From contig NZ_JAGIOB010000001.1 of NCBI RefSeq assembly GCF_017876495.1, forward strand, positions 2,418,001 to 2,482,000: 64,000 nucleotides of DNA, written 5' to 3'. The translations under genes were made by a program, and so were the position numbers. Every line of letters begins with the position of its first letter. Within the stretch, counting starts at the first letter, position 1. Shown here one piece after another: positions 1 to 9,372 of the stretch. This stretch comes from Microlunatus capsulatus (GTDB lineage Bacteria > Actinomycetota > Actinomycetes > Propionibacteriales > Propionibacteriaceae). The notes beneath the pieces are model-generated. The model saw only the letters and a list, made by a program, of their open reading frames with translations, was not told the origin of the DNA and did not search any database.

Positions 1-1263
<1,263 letters not shown>

Positions 1264-1653
1264 AGGCGCCGCCCTGGCCGACCCGACACGGTGGGCCGGG
1301 CGGGACGTCGAGCGGGCGGCGCGTTCAGACGGTCGTGGCCGGACCGGCGGTCCGACCTCCTCCGGAGCACGCGCCCGCCCGCGGTCCAGGACCGGGGGCA
1401 GGCCGGTGCTGGACCGGATGCTCCTATTCTAGCGCGCGCGAGCCGGAACGGCGATCCCGGCGGGGTGTCTGTGGACGACCGGATCCTGCTGGCTGGGCCT
1501 GGCTGGGCATCTGGGCGAATCCGGAGACCGTCGGAGACTCCCGATACGCACCCCCGACCCGCTGAGGGCTTCTGAGGGCTCCTGCCGTCGCCCTCCCCGG
1601 CCGCCCTCCTCGACGTCCGGGGACCCGGCCCGAGCCGCCCCTACACTGACGCC
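1264..1653. promoter_or_regulatory. Divergent intergenic region between gyrB and the 1654 gene, two candidate promoters
   Basis: No gene is supported in these 390 bases. On the minus strand a TAGAAT box at 1431-1426 could be the -10 element of gyrB, leaving a leader of about 160 nt if the GTG at 1263 is used. On the plus strand TACACT at 1642-1647 ends six bases before the GTG at 1654, the spacing expected of a leaderless actinobacterial promoter. No convincing -35 boxes were found, and no DnaA box or long repeat was noticed. Confidence 0.4.
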
Positions 1654-2331
1654 GTGCCTGCCGAGACCGCCGTCAGCCGGGTCTGGCTGGACGAGGGCCA
1701 GGTCGACCCGTCGTGGTCGGCGCCGACCTCGCCGCCGCGCCGGCACCGCCTGCCCCCGGGGGCGGCGTGGGGGCTGGTCGCCGTCGGGCTGGTCGGGCTC
1801 GTGGTCCTGGTCTGGGTCCTCGGCGGCTTCGAGCGCCGCACCGACCTGCTCCGGCCCACGCCGGTGGGCACCCTGGTCAGCACCGGCCCCTACGAGCTGC
1901 GCTTCACCGGCGCGACCGCCCAGCAGCAGACCGCGTACGACGACACGGTCACCTGGCGGGTCACCGCCGTCGGCGAGGGCCGGACCACCGGGGACGAGAC
2001 GATCGCCCCCGACTACATCGGCGACGACGGCATGTTCGTGGCCAAGGACCTGGACAGCGGCGAGGTGCGGACGCCGGAGGGCCAGACCTTCCGGCCCGGC
2101 GGCTTCGTCAGCTCCTCGGCCTTCACGCCGGGGCTGCCCCTGCAGCCGTTCCGCGTGCAGTTCGACTTCCCGCAGACCTACAGGCCGGGCGCGACGATCA
2201 CCTTCGTCGTCTTCGACCTCGAGTTCCGCGACAGCTCACTGCTGGGGGACCAGGAGCCGCAGTGGCGCAACGCCGACGAGGCGAGCCGGTTCGAGCTCCC
2301 CGTCGAGGTGCTCCCGCCGGCCACCAGCTGA
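1654..2331 (+). CDS. Single-pass membrane protein with extracellular beta-rich domain, unknown function
   Basis: This 225-residue protein is not recognised. It has a cytoplasmic N-terminus of about 35 residues rich in Pro and Arg, one transmembrane helix at about 38-58 (GLVAVGLVGLVVLVWVLGG) and then an extracellular domain of about 165 residues with alternating hydrophobic residues typical of a beta-sandwich, including ITFVVFDLEF near the C-terminus. The layout is the same as in the two small proteins encoded by the opposite strand just downstream, and resembles DUF4352-type domains, but membership is inference. Transcription may be leaderless from the TACACT box at 1642. The gene converges on the minus-strand operon, with only 22 bases between the two stop codons. 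Confidence 0.75.
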   Translation: MPAETAVSRVWLDEGQVDPSWSAPTSPPRRHRLPPGAAWGLVAVGLVGLVVLVWVLGGFERRTDLLRPTPVGTLVSTGPYELRFTGATAQQQTAYDDTVTWRVTAVGEGRTTGDETIAPDYIGDDGMFVAKDLDSGEVRTPEGQTFRPGGFVSSSAFTPGLPLQPFRVQFDFPQTYRPGATITFVVFDLEFRDSSLLGDQEPQWRNADEASRFELPVEVLPPATS

Positions 2332-2353
2332 GCGGTCGGCCACCGGTCCCGGC

Positions 2354-2926
2354 TCAGGCGGGCGGCCGCAGGACGGGCGTGCGGGCGGCGGTGGCGCCGT
2401 CCGGCAGCGCCACCCCGACGACCTGGTCGGCGAAGGCGGTGGGCACGAGGTAGATCACCTCGAAGGCGTAGGTGCGGCCCACCTCGCGGTCCTCGCTGCC
2501 GCAGCGCGGCGTGTCCCGGGACGGCAGGTCCAGCCCGAGGTCGCCCGGCTCCCACACCCGGCCGCCGGGACCCAGCAGCGCGGTGGTGCAGAAGGCGAAC
2601 TCGACCGCCGCCGTCGGGGTCCGCTCCAGCTCGGCGACCACGAAGGTGCTGCCGGCGTCGGCGAAGCCGGGGTCGCCCGACGACGCCGTCAGCCGGTCGG
2701 TCCGGACCAGGCTGAGCAGCCGCCACTCGGCGTCCAGCGCCGTGGCCGGGGCGCCGGGCGGCAGGGCGCGGTAGCGGTCGTCCCCGGTGTGCGCGAGGGA
2801 GTACACCGACCAGCCGGTGAGGTAGACCAGCACCACGAGGCCGACGACGGCGGTCAGCAGCCAGGCGCGCCGGCGCTCGGCCGGCCGCTGGGGCGGCGAC
2901 GGAGCCGGGTCGAGGACGGCGGTCAC
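2354..2926 (-). CDS. Single-pass membrane protein with extracellular domain, last gene of the recF-dciA chain
   Basis: The product is 190 residues and has no recognised family. An N-terminal Pro/Arg-rich cytoplasmic tail (about 23 residues) precedes a transmembrane helix at about 24-42 (LLTAVVGLVVLVYLTGW), and the remainder is extracellular with two cysteines (in EFAFCTT and TPRCGS) that could form a disulfide. A STFVVAELERT segment matches the FVVLAVTVRAT segment of the neighbouring 191-residue protein, which supports a shared DUF4352-like fold, though this is inference. Its ATG overlaps the stop codon of the upstream gene by four bases (ATGA), so it is almost certainly translated together with it. 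It is the terminal gene of the five-gene chain that starts with recF at 6676. Confidence 0.75.
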   Translation of the reverse strand: MTAVLDPAPSPPQRPAERRRAWLLTAVVGLVVLVYLTGWSVYSLAHTGDDRYRALPPGAPATALDAEWRLLSLVRTDRLTASSGDPGFADAGSTFVVAELERTPTAAVEFAFCTTALLGPGGRVWEPGDLGLDLPSRDTPRCGSEDREVGRTYAFEVIYLVPTAFADQVVGVALPDGATAARTPVLRPPA

Positions 2927-3498
2927 CGGAGCGCCTCGGTCCGCGAGGTGGTCTCGACCTCGACGCTGCGCCCGGCGGCCGCGTCCCGCCAGGCCGCCGC
3001 GTTCGCCGGCGTGATGCCGAGGTGGATCCGGACCCGCTGCTGGAAGCCGCTGATGATCTCCAGCCGGCGCAGCTCCAGCGTCAGGTCGTCGACGGCGAGC
3101 GGGTCGACCTCGAAGACGTAGTCGCTGCGCTCGGCGAACCCGGGCGCGGCCCGCGAGCTCTCGGTGCTGAACTCGTCGTACACGCGCTCGCCGCGGGTGA
3201 GCAGCCGGCTGTCGGAGTAGAGGATGTCGTGGCTGCCGGTCGCCCGCACGGTCACGGCGAGCACGACGAAGACCCCGGGCGTGGTGTCCATCACCTCACC
3301 GGAGCGGGTCAGCCGGGTGCCGACCCGCACGTCCTCGACGAGCACCTCGCCGTCCTCCACCGCCACGGGAGCGCCGACGACGCCGCGCACCTCCTCGAAC
3401 TCCGGCCCGGCCTCGCTCACCTGGACGGCGGTGGCCGCCAGCGCGACGCAGGCGACGGCCGCGACGACGGCGACGAGCCGGGAGCGACGGACCCTCAC
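2923..3498 (-). CDS. Membrane-anchored extracellular protein, unknown function
   Basis: The start chosen is the GTG at 3498, which overlaps the TGA of the upstream gene (GTGA); it gives 191 residues. A short basic N-terminus (VRVRRSR) is followed by a hydrophobic stretch at about 8-25 that can act as signal anchor, then by an extracellular region with FVVLAVTVRATG at about 70-81, a segment also seen in the 190-residue neighbour. No cysteine pair, lipobox or enzyme motif was found. The architecture, a membrane anchor plus a small beta-rich domain, suggests an accessory subunit of the polytopic protein encoded immediately upstream. That role is inference from overlap and topology only. Confidence 0.75.
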   Translation of the reverse strand: MRVRRSRLVAVVAAVACVALAATAVQVSEAGPEFEEVRGVVGAPVAVEDGEVLVEDVRVGTRLTRSGEVMDTTPGVFVVLAVTVRATGSHDILYSDSRLLTRGERVYDEFSTESSRAAPGFAERSDYVFEVDPLAVDDLTLELRRLEIISGFQQRVRIHLGITPANAAAWRDAAAGRSVEVETTSRTEALR

Positions 3499-4952
3499 CG
3501 CTCGGCCCCGGCGGTGACGGTCGTGCCGGCGGTGACGGTCGTGCCGGCGGGACCCGGGGCCGGCGGCCCGACGACGGCGCCGGCCGTCGAGCGCTGCTGG
3601 AACAGCTCGAGGCAGCGGCGGAAGGCGACGGCGAGCAGGCACAGCCGCAACGGCTCGAAGGGCAGCTCGGTGGCCAGCCCGATCCAGGGGCCCCAGACCG
3701 TCCAGAAGTCGACCGTGTGACCGCCGAGCAGGGCGTCGAGCGCCGTCGAGAAGTAGTTCCCGACAGCCTCGAGGACGGCGTAGACCAGCACGAAGGAGCC
3801 GAGGAAGACCAGTCCCGCGCGCAGCACCAGGCGCAGGGAGTGGAAGGTCGGCAGGTACTTGTCGTCGACGTCGCCGAGGAAGGCCTCCTTGGCCTCGCGG
3901 GCCACCCGCTGGACCCCGCGCGGCGGCGGGCCGATCCGGCGCAGCGCCTGCTTGTCGCGGTACTTCGCGAAGGTGCCGGCCCCGGGGATCCGCTCGGCGT
4001 AGGTCTGGCCCTTGCGCCACAGCTCGGCCAGCGACAGCACTTGGGAGCCGTAGATCAGCGCGGCGACGGCCAGCCAGATGACCGGCTGCGAGACGACGTC
4101 CCAGGCGACGGGCCAGACGTCCTCGCGCAGCACCCGCCCCAGCGCGTCGAGGACCGCCGGGAGGTCGATGGCGAAGCGCGCGAGGAAGGCGGCGACGGCG
4201 TCGCGGACGGCGGCCCCCCAGCCCCAGAACGCGCGGCCGGTCAGCCAGATCATCGCCAGCTGGAACAGCCGGATGCCGCCCAGGATGACGAGCAGCATGA
4301 AGAAGGACTCGACGAGCGCGACGAGCAGGCCGAGGACCTGCTTCCCCGTGCGCTCGTGCAGGGCGTCGACGACCCGGCGCAGCACGTAGATCCCGACCAC
4401 GAGCGCGAGCAGGCGGAACGGGTGCTCGCGGCTGGCGGCGTTCAGCACGCCGAGCACGCTGTCCTCGGCCCCGAAGCCGCTGCGGATGCCTTGCTCGACG
4501 GTGAGGTCGCCCGCCGCCTCGGTCACCTGGCCGAAGGCGGCGTAGAGGCCGAGGAAGGGCAGCAGGGTGACCGCCAGCAGCTGGCCGACGCTCTCGTCGC
4601 GGCCGTCGACGGCCGCCTCGTCCTCGGGGATCAGCGCCCGGATGCCCAGCTCGCGCCCCACCACCCGCAGGATCAGCACCAGCGCGGTCAGCAGGCTGAC
4701 GAAGTTGAAGGAGAACAGCACCAGGGCCAGCCAGGCGCTGACGTCGCCCGCCGCGACGGCGAGCCGCAGCGCGACCTGGGAGCCCAGCCAGCCCAACAGG
4801 TAGAGCCCCAGCACCTGGGGCAGCAGCCGCCACCAGACCCGCCCGGTGTCGACGACGAGGATGCGCACGTCGGTGAGCAGCTCGGCCAGCTCGGCGCGGC
4901 CGACGCCCGCCGCGCCCCGCGGCGCGGGGGGTGCGACGGCCGGCTCAGCCAT
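3495..4952 (-). CDS. Large polytopic membrane protein, unknown function
   Basis: This 485-residue protein is predicted to cross the membrane many times: hydrophobic stretches lie at roughly 43-68, 73-95, 127-141, 177-190, 209-230, 295-315, 380-400 and near 425-450. Between the last groups is a soluble loop rich in charged residues (KYRDKQALRRIGPPPRG, FLGDVDDKYLPTF). The C-terminus carries a short tandem repeat, GTTVTA twice, from an 18-base duplication near 3510-3550. I do not recognise the family and see no transporter, protease or glycosyltransferase motif. The start ATG lies inside the end of the dciA-like gene (8-base overlap), and its stop overlaps the next gene, so it is central in a coupled chain with two small extracellular-domain proteins that are plausible partners. 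Confidence 0.8.
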   Translation of the reverse strand: MAEPAVAPPAPRGAAGVGRAELAELLTDVRILVVDTGRVWWRLLPQVLGLYLLGWLGSQVALRLAVAAGDVSAWLALVLFSFNFVSLLTALVLILRVVGRELGIRALIPEDEAAVDGRDESVGQLLAVTLLPFLGLYAAFGQVTEAAGDLTVEQGIRSGFGAEDSVLGVLNAASREHPFRLLALVVGIYVLRRVVDALHERTGKQVLGLLVALVESFFMLLVILGGIRLFQLAMIWLTGRAFWGWGAAVRDAVAAFLARFAIDLPAVLDALGRVLREDVWPVAWDVVSQPVIWLAVAALIYGSQVLSLAELWRKGQTYAERIPGAGTFAKYRDKQALRRIGPPPRGVQRVAREAKEAFLGDVDDKYLPTFHSLRLVLRAGLVFLGSFVLVYAVLEAVGNYFSTALDALLGGHTVDFWTVWGPWIGLATELPFEPLRLCLLAVAFRRCLELFQQRSTAGAVVGPPAPGPAGTTVTAGTTVTAGAER

Positions 4953-5544
4953 AGGTGTCCCGGGGGCCGCGGCCGTCGCGGACGGACAGCCGGCCCTTCT
5001 TCCAGGTCGGCCCGTCGGGGCCCCGCACGTCCACGCGCGTCACCGTACCGTCGCCCAGGGCCTGGTTCAGCAGCGCGACGAGCTGCGGCGCGAGCAGCCG
5101 CAGCTGCGTCGCCCAGGCCGTCGAGTCGGTGCGCACGGTGAGCACCGTGTCGGCGAAGGCCTCCGGCCGGGAGTGCGCCGCGTTGGCCGGCCCGACGAGG
5201 GTGGACCAGCGGGCCAGCAGGCCGCGGACGTCGACCTCGGTGGCCCAGCCCTTGCTGTCGACCAGCCGCTCCACCGCCGCGCCGAGGCGCTGGGGGTCGC
5301 GGTCGTCGGGGTGCGCACCGCTGACCTGCGGGCCGGGGCCGACGACGCGGGGCGGCCGCGGCCGGGTGCTGCGGCGGGGGCGGCTCCGCGCCGTCGCGCC
5401 GAGGGACTGGGCGATCGAGCGGGCCAGGGCCAGCCCGGTCGGGTCGTGCGGCTCGGCCGGCGCGGGGCGCTCGACGGCCGAGGTGCCCTCAGCGGTCTCG
5501 CCGTCGGTGCTCGTCCCGTCGGCGGACTCGTCGGGGTCAGGCAT
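4945..5544 (-). CDS. DciA-like (DUF721) replication protein
   Basis: The 199-residue product has the position and C-terminal sequence of the DUF721 family. DciA members load or operate the replicative helicase DnaB in bacteria lacking DnaC, so a role in replication initiation is expected. The first 95 or so residues are low-complexity and basic/proline-rich; the conserved domain follows ([23 protein letters not shown], then [21 protein letters not shown]), ending with the [13 protein letters not shown] segment common to actinobacterial members. It sits directly behind recF, as in M. tuberculosis (Rv0004), with an 8-base overlap with recF and another 8-base overlap with the downstream membrane-protein gene. 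gyrB, the usual next gene, is displaced by the accessory block. Confidence 0.85.
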   Translation of the reverse strand: MPDPDESADGTSTDGETAEGTSAVERPAPAEPHDPTGLALARSIAQSLGATARSRPRRSTRPRPPRVVGPGPQVSGAHPDDRDPQRLGAAVERLVDSKGWATEVDVRGLLARWSTLVGPANAAHSRPEAFADTVLTVRTDSTAWATQLRLLAPQLVALLNQALGDGTVTRVDVRGPDGPTWKKGRLSVRDGRGPRDTYG

Positions 5545-6676
5545 CGAGGGTCACCTCCCCGGCGCGGACGGCGTAGCGGCGGCCCTGCAGCACGGCGGGG
5601 ACGTCGGCGGCGACGGCCGCGGTGATGAGCACCTGCTCGGCCGCGCTGACCCCACCGGCCAGCCGCTCGCGGCGGGTGACGTCGAGCTCGGCGAAGACGT
5701 CGTCGAGCACGAGCACCGGCTCGATGCCGTCGGAGCGCAGCAGGTGGAAGCTGCCCAGCCGCAGCGCGAGCGCGAACGACCAGGACTCGCCGTGGCTGGC
5801 GTAGCCCTTGGCGGGCAGCACGCCGAGGCTGAGGACGACGTCGTCGCGGTGCGGGCCGACCAGCGAGATCCCCCGCTGGACCTCCTCGTGCCTCCGGGCG
5901 GTCATCGCGTCGCGCAGCGCCTCCGCCAGCTCGTCGCGGCTCAGCCGGCCCTCGAGGTCGACCGAGGACTTGTACTCCGCGGCCGCCTCGTTGTTGGTGG
6001 GGGCGATGTCGGCGTAGGCCTTCGCCATGTGCGGGCCGAGGTCGGCGAGCGTGCTGAGCCGGGCGGCCAGCAGCTCACCGCCGGCCGCGGCCAGGTGGGT
6101 GTCCCAGACCTCGAGGGTCGACGCGGCCTCGGCCGACGGCGGACCGCCGCGGCTGCGCCCGCTGAGGGACTTGAGCAGGGTGTTGCGCTGCCGCAGCACC
6201 CGGTCGTAGTCGGCCCGGACGCCGGCCATCCGCGGCCAGCGGGTGACCAGCAGGTCGTCGAGGAACCGGCGACGCTCCCCCGGGTCGCCCTTGATGACGG
6301 CGAGGTCCTCGGGGGAGAAGACGACGGTGCGCAGGACCCCGACCAGCTCGCGCGGACGGCGCAGCGGCGAGCGGTTCAGCTGGGCCCGGTTGGCCTTGCC
6401 CGGGGTGATCTCGACCTCGAGCTGGAGCTGGCGCGGGTCGTCGACGCCGGCCTGCACCCGGGCCCGGACGACCGCCCGCTCGGCGCCGAAGCGGACGAGC
6501 GGTTGGTCGGTGGAGACCCGGTGCGAGCTCAGCGTGGACAGGTACTCGATGGCCTCGACGAGGTTGGTCTTGCCCTGGCCGTTGGCCCCGACGAAGGTCG
6601 TGACCCCCGCGCCGAGCGGCACGTCGACGCCGGTGTAGGAGCGGAAGTCGGCCAGCTGGAGATGGTCGACAAACAC
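5537..6676 (-). CDS. recF: DNA replication and repair protein RecF
   Basis: RecF is an SMC-like ATPase that binds single/double-strand junctions and helps RecOR load RecA at stalled forks. The GTG at 6676 is preferred because it puts the family N-terminus ([14 protein letters not shown]) at residue 1 and gives 379 residues, the usual length; the frame is open to 6778 but the extra residues look non-conserved. The Walker A motif GANGQGKT is at about 30-37, the ABC-like signature region follows, and a Walker [12 protein letters not shown] lies near the C-terminus. It is the first gene of a five-gene chain with overlapping ends (recF, dciA-like, three membrane-protein genes). A terminator-like hairpin separates it from dnaN. 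Confidence 0.95.
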   Translation of the reverse strand: MFVDHLQLADFRSYTGVDVPLGAGVTTFVGANGQGKTNLVEAIEYLSTLSSHRVSTDQPLVRFGAERAVVRARVQAGVDDPRQLQLEVEITPGKANRAQLNRSPLRRPRELVGVLRTVVFSPEDLAVIKGDPGERRRFLDDLLVTRWPRMAGVRADYDRVLRQRNTLLKSLSGRSRGGPPSAEAASTLEVWDTHLAAAGGELLAARLSTLADLGPHMAKAYADIAPTNNEAAAEYKSSVDLEGRLSRDELAEALRDAMTARRHEEVQRGISLVGPHRDDVVLSLGVLPAKGYASHGESWSFALALRLGSFHLLRSDGIEPVLVLDDVFAELDVTRRERLAGGVSAAEQVLITAAVAADVPAVLQGRRYAVRAGEVTLDA

Positions 6677-6740
6677 GGTGCTATCTGCCCTCGCTTCGCT
6701 CGGGCGCGGACCGCGCTCCGGCCCGCCGGCTTCGTCGTCG

Positions 6741-6767
6741 CCCGTGGACGGAGAACGTGTCCACGGG
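6741..6767. repeat. Perfect inverted repeat in the dnaN-recF gap
   Basis: CCCGTGGAC at 6741-6749 and GTCCACGGG at 6759-6767 are perfect 9-base arms separated by nine bases. It lies about 65 bases upstream of the recF start, so it could be an operator or a leader hairpin for the recF chain. Confidence 0.5.
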
Positions 6768-6817
6768 CTCCTCCTCACTCCGGCGGCGCGCGGTCCGGGT
6801 GCCTGGTTGCGGTCGGC

Positions 6818-6837
6818 GGACCCCGGTGCGGGGGTCC
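6818..6837 (-). terminator. Hairpin just downstream of dnaN
   Basis: GGACCCC (6818-6824) and GGGGTCC (6831-6837) form a 7-base GC stem with a six-base loop, starting 11 bases past the dnaN stop codon. There is no T run on the minus strand after it, as is common for actinobacterial terminators. It would separate dnaN transcription from recF. Confidence 0.45.
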
Positions 6838-6847
6838 GATTTCTCTC

Positions 6848-8005
6848 TCAGCCCGGCAGGCGCATGAGCATGATGACGTGGCGGTAGTCCGTGCGGATCT
6901 CGCCGTCGAGCTCGGGGACGCCGGTCAGCTGGCAGGGCTTGCTGGGGGCGGTGAAGGCGAAGTTCACGTACGGGGTGTCGAAGGCGCCCAGGGCGTCCAG
7001 CAGGTAGGTCGGGTTGAAGCCGGCCGCGGTGACGGCGAGGTCCCCGCCGCCCGGCTGGTCGACCGTGGCCTCGATGCTCTCCGACGCCTGCGCCTGGTCA
7101 CCGGTGGCGGCCTCGAGGGTGACGACCCCGTCCCCGATGAGCATCCGCAGCGAGGTGTTGCGCTCGGCGACGAGGGCGACGCGCTTGGCGGCGGCGATGG
7201 CCTCGGCGGTGCTGACGCGGACGTTCATCACCGCGGCGGTGTTCATGATGTGGCGGACCTTGGGGAACTCGCCGTCCAGCAGCCGGGTGGTGGTCTGCCG
7301 GGCGCCGGAGGCCCCGTGGCCCTCGAAGCCGATGATCCCGTCGCCGGAGCCGCCGGCGAGGCTGAGGGTGACCTCGTCACCGGCGGTCATCGACTTGGAG
7401 GTCTCGTTGAGCACCTTGGCCGGGACCAGCGCGGTGGCCGAGATCTGGGTCGAGCTGGGGTTCCAGGTGAGCTCCTTGAGCGCCATCCGGTACCGGTCGG
7501 TGGCCAGCAGGGAGATGGTGTCGCCCTCGATCTCGACCCGGACGCCGGTGAAGACCGGCAGCAGCTCGTCGCGGCCGGCGGCCACCACGACCTGGGAGAC
7601 CGCCTGGGCGAAGACCGAGCTGGGCACGGTGCCGGTCGCCTCGGGCATCGTCGGCAGCGAGGGGTAGTCCGCGACGGGCAGGGTCTGGAGGGTGAAGCGG
7701 GCGCTGCCGCAGACCAGCTCCATCTTGGAGTCGTCGGCGGAGATGTCGACCGGCTTGGCCGGCAGGCTGCGCGAGATGTCGGCGAGGAGGCGCCCCGAGA
7801 TGAGCGCCGTGCCCTCGTCGGTGACCGTGGCCGCGACGGTGATCTGCGCCGAGGTCTCGTAGTCGAAGCTGGAGAAGGTGACCCCCTCGGCGTCCGCCCG
7901 GACGAGCAGCCCGGCCAGGATCGGCACGCTCGGCCGCATCGGCAGGCTGCGCGCAGCCCACTGGACGGCTTCGGCCAAGGTGTCGCGCTCGAGTCGGATC
8001 TTCAC
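6848..8005 (-). CDS. dnaN: DNA polymerase III beta subunit (sliding clamp)
   Basis: DnaN is the ring-shaped clamp that tethers the replicative polymerase to DNA and recruits many repair factors. The 385-residue length and the sequence are typical of the actinobacterial clamp: N-terminal MKIRLERDTLAEAVQWAARSL, the inter-domain region with LVPAKVLNE, and the C-terminal YRHVIMLMRLPG that forms the family's conserved end. The start ATG is followed directly by conserved sequence, so it is secure. The gene lies on the oriC side of recF but is not overlapping it; a terminator-like hairpin lies between. Upstream, instead of directly facing oriC, is the unrecognised gene at 8158-8550. Confidence 0.97.
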   Translation of the reverse strand: MKIRLERDTLAEAVQWAARSLPMRPSVPILAGLLVRADAEGVTFSSFDYETSAQITVAATVTDEGTALISGRLLADISRSLPAKPVDISADDSKMELVCGSARFTLQTLPVADYPSLPTMPEATGTVPSSVFAQAVSQVVVAAGRDELLPVFTGVRVEIEGDTISLLATDRYRMALKELTWNPSSTQISATALVPAKVLNETSKSMTAGDEVTLSLAGGSGDGIIGFEGHGASGARQTTTRLLDGEFPKVRHIMNTAAVMNVRVSTAEAIAAAKRVALVAERNTSLRMLIGDGVVTLEAATGDQAQASESIEATVDQPGGGDLAVTAAGFNPTYLLDALGAFDTPYVNFAFTAPSKPCQLTGVPELDGEIRTDYRHVIMLMRLPG

Positions 8006-8157
8006 AGCTGTTCCCTCACCCCTGACGAGGTCGGTCGTGACGGGCTCGGGGCAGCCCGCCGCAGGACGTGCCCTGGACGGGCTCGACGATCATACCGACG
8101 CGCGACCGGCCCGCCAGGCCATCGCGCGACGGCTGGGGACGACGGGTCCGGACGGGC

Positions 8158-8550
8158 TCAGCCCCGCTCGTGCGGCAGCAGCTCGCGGAGGTCCTCCGCC
8201 GCGGCGACGACCTCGTCCTGCAGCGGGACCAGGCTCTCCAGCCCCGGCGGCACCGGTCCGGTGAAGACGGGACGGATCTCGAACACCAGGTCGAGCAGCT
8301 GCTCGCGGGTCGGGGTGCCCTTGCGCAGGGTCATCGCCTCCCCCGCCAGCCGGCCGTACTCGTTCACCCGGCCGCGCCAGCCGGGGTTGTCGACGGTCTG
8401 CGCGACCCGCATCTGCCCGGCCAGGGCGTCGAGACCCTGCTCCAGCCGGAGCAGCTGTGGCCGCCGCGCCTCGACGTCCAGGCTGACGGGTACGTCGAAG
8501 CCGTCCTCGTCGTCCTTGTCGCGCCCGAACAGCTTCCCCAGAATCCCCAC
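8158..8550 (-). CDS. Unrecognised 130-residue protein between dnaN and oriC
   Basis: The GTG at 8550 is chosen because AGGAGG lies six bases upstream, an ideal ribosome binding site. The product of 130 residues begins GILGKLFGRDKDDED, a short hydrophobic/basic lead followed by an acidic patch, and continues as a mostly helical soluble protein: QLLRLEQGLDALAGQMRVAQ, then NEYGRLAGEAM and VPLQDEVVAAAEDLRELLPHE. No DNA-binding, nuclease or membrane motif was recognised. It is on the same strand as dnaN and 150 bases upstream of it, with the origin-like DnaA boxes starting about 90 bases upstream of its own start. Position suggests a replication-linked or merely co-located role; neither is shown by the sequence. 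Confidence 0.7.
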   Translation of the reverse strand: MGILGKLFGRDKDDEDGFDVPVSLDVEARRPQLLRLEQGLDALAGQMRVAQTVDNPGWRGRVNEYGRLAGEAMTLRKGTPTREQLLDLVFEIRPVFTGPVPPGLESLVPLQDEVVAAAEDLRELLPHERG

Positions 8551-9013
8551 GTGCTCCTCCTGACCGGTGCGCACGCCTCCGCGTGCGCCTCTCGATCATG
8601 CCCTGCTGCTCCAGGACCTCCCGACAGCGGATCCGACCCGTTGTGCACAGGTCAGCACGCTCACAGACTTAGGCTTCTTGTCATTCGATAGTTCATCTCG
8701 TCGTAGTCGTAGGTGCTGTGGAACCTGTGGACAACCGTCGTCTCCGGCCGTGGGAATGACAAAAGTCCGACGCCGCCGCTGTGGAGCACTCGAAACCACA
8801 CGGGGAGTATTTGCGGACAGGCTGCAGCCCCCCGTCGAGCCCCCACACCACCATCCCCGTCATCCCCGCACACGTCCACAGTTGTCCACAAGGTTCTCCC
8901 CAGCTGTGCACCCCCCGACATCGGAACGTGACGCAGCCGCGAAGACCTCGCGAAGGGCGGGTTCGACCACCCGAGAACGACCGACGAGAGCGAAGGTTCG
9001 CAGCGCGGCAGGC

Positions 9014-9067
9014 CCCTTCGACGAGCTCAGGGCGCAACGACGACGAGGCCCTTCGACAAGCTCAGGG
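9014..9067. repeat. Two copies of the 19-base CCCTTCGAC repeat
   Basis: CCCTTCGACGAGCTCAGGG at 9014-9032 and CCCTTCGACAAGCTCAGGG at 9049-9067 differ at one base. The ends (CCCT/AGGG) are complementary. Six more copies form the tandem array at 46758-47039. Confidence 0.8.
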
Positions 9068-9135
9068 CGCGGTGGCTCGGCAGCTCCGGAGCGGGGAACA
9101 GGGACGTGCGACGGCCGCCGAGGGCACGAAGGGAA

Positions 9136-9241
9136 CCTGGGGGCGCCGGGCGTGGATGGGTCTGGCGGGAGCCCGCGCCGGCCAGGCTCCGGTAGGAAGC
9201 AGGAGCCGCGCGCGGGCGGATGGTTGCCCGGCGCCCCCAGG
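9136..9241. repeat. Long inverted repeat at the dnaA-proximal side of oriC
   Basis: CCTGGGGGCGCCGGGC (9136-9151) is the exact reverse complement of 9226-9241, giving 16-base perfect arms around a 74-base loop. The loop contains further complementary GC-rich segments (GCCCGCGC and GCGCGGGC), so a branched hairpin or cruciform is possible. It lies between the last DnaA box and the 3' end of dnaA. Confidence 0.7.
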
Positions 9242-9287
9242 CTCCCGCAGAGCCCGGACCCAGCCGAGACCCCCGGCAGCAGCAGAG

Positions 9288-9349
9288 CCCTTCGACGAGT
9301 TCAGGGACCGGGGGTCGAGTCAGGGAGCGACCCTTCGACGAGCTCAGGG
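9288..9349. repeat. Two more copies of the 19-base repeat, next to the dnaA stop
   Basis: CCCTTCGACGAGTTCAGGG at 9288-9306 and CCCTTCGACGAGCTCAGGG at 9331-9349. The last copy ends 23 bases before the dnaA stop codon. Confidence 0.8.
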
Positions 9350-9372
9350 AGCGGTGGTCGGGTCAGCGGGGG

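Larger units (their letters stand above)
8551..9372. other. oriC: Probable chromosomal origin (oriC), dnaA-dnaN intergenic region
   Basis: This 820-base stretch has no supported gene. It holds DnaA boxes TTGTGCACA at 8641-8649, TTGTCCACA on the minus strand at 8734-8726 and TTGTCCACA at 8882-8890, with weaker 7-of-9 matches at 8780-8788, 8872-8880 and 8903-8911. Between the first two boxes, about 8665-8712, is the most AT-rich stretch of the neighbourhood, a candidate unwinding element. The dnaA-proximal half instead carries four copies of a 19-base dispersed repeat and a long inverted repeat. Placement between dnaA and a dnaN-containing gene string, with boxes close to the actinobacterial consensus, is the classical oriC arrangement. 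Confidence 0.8.
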
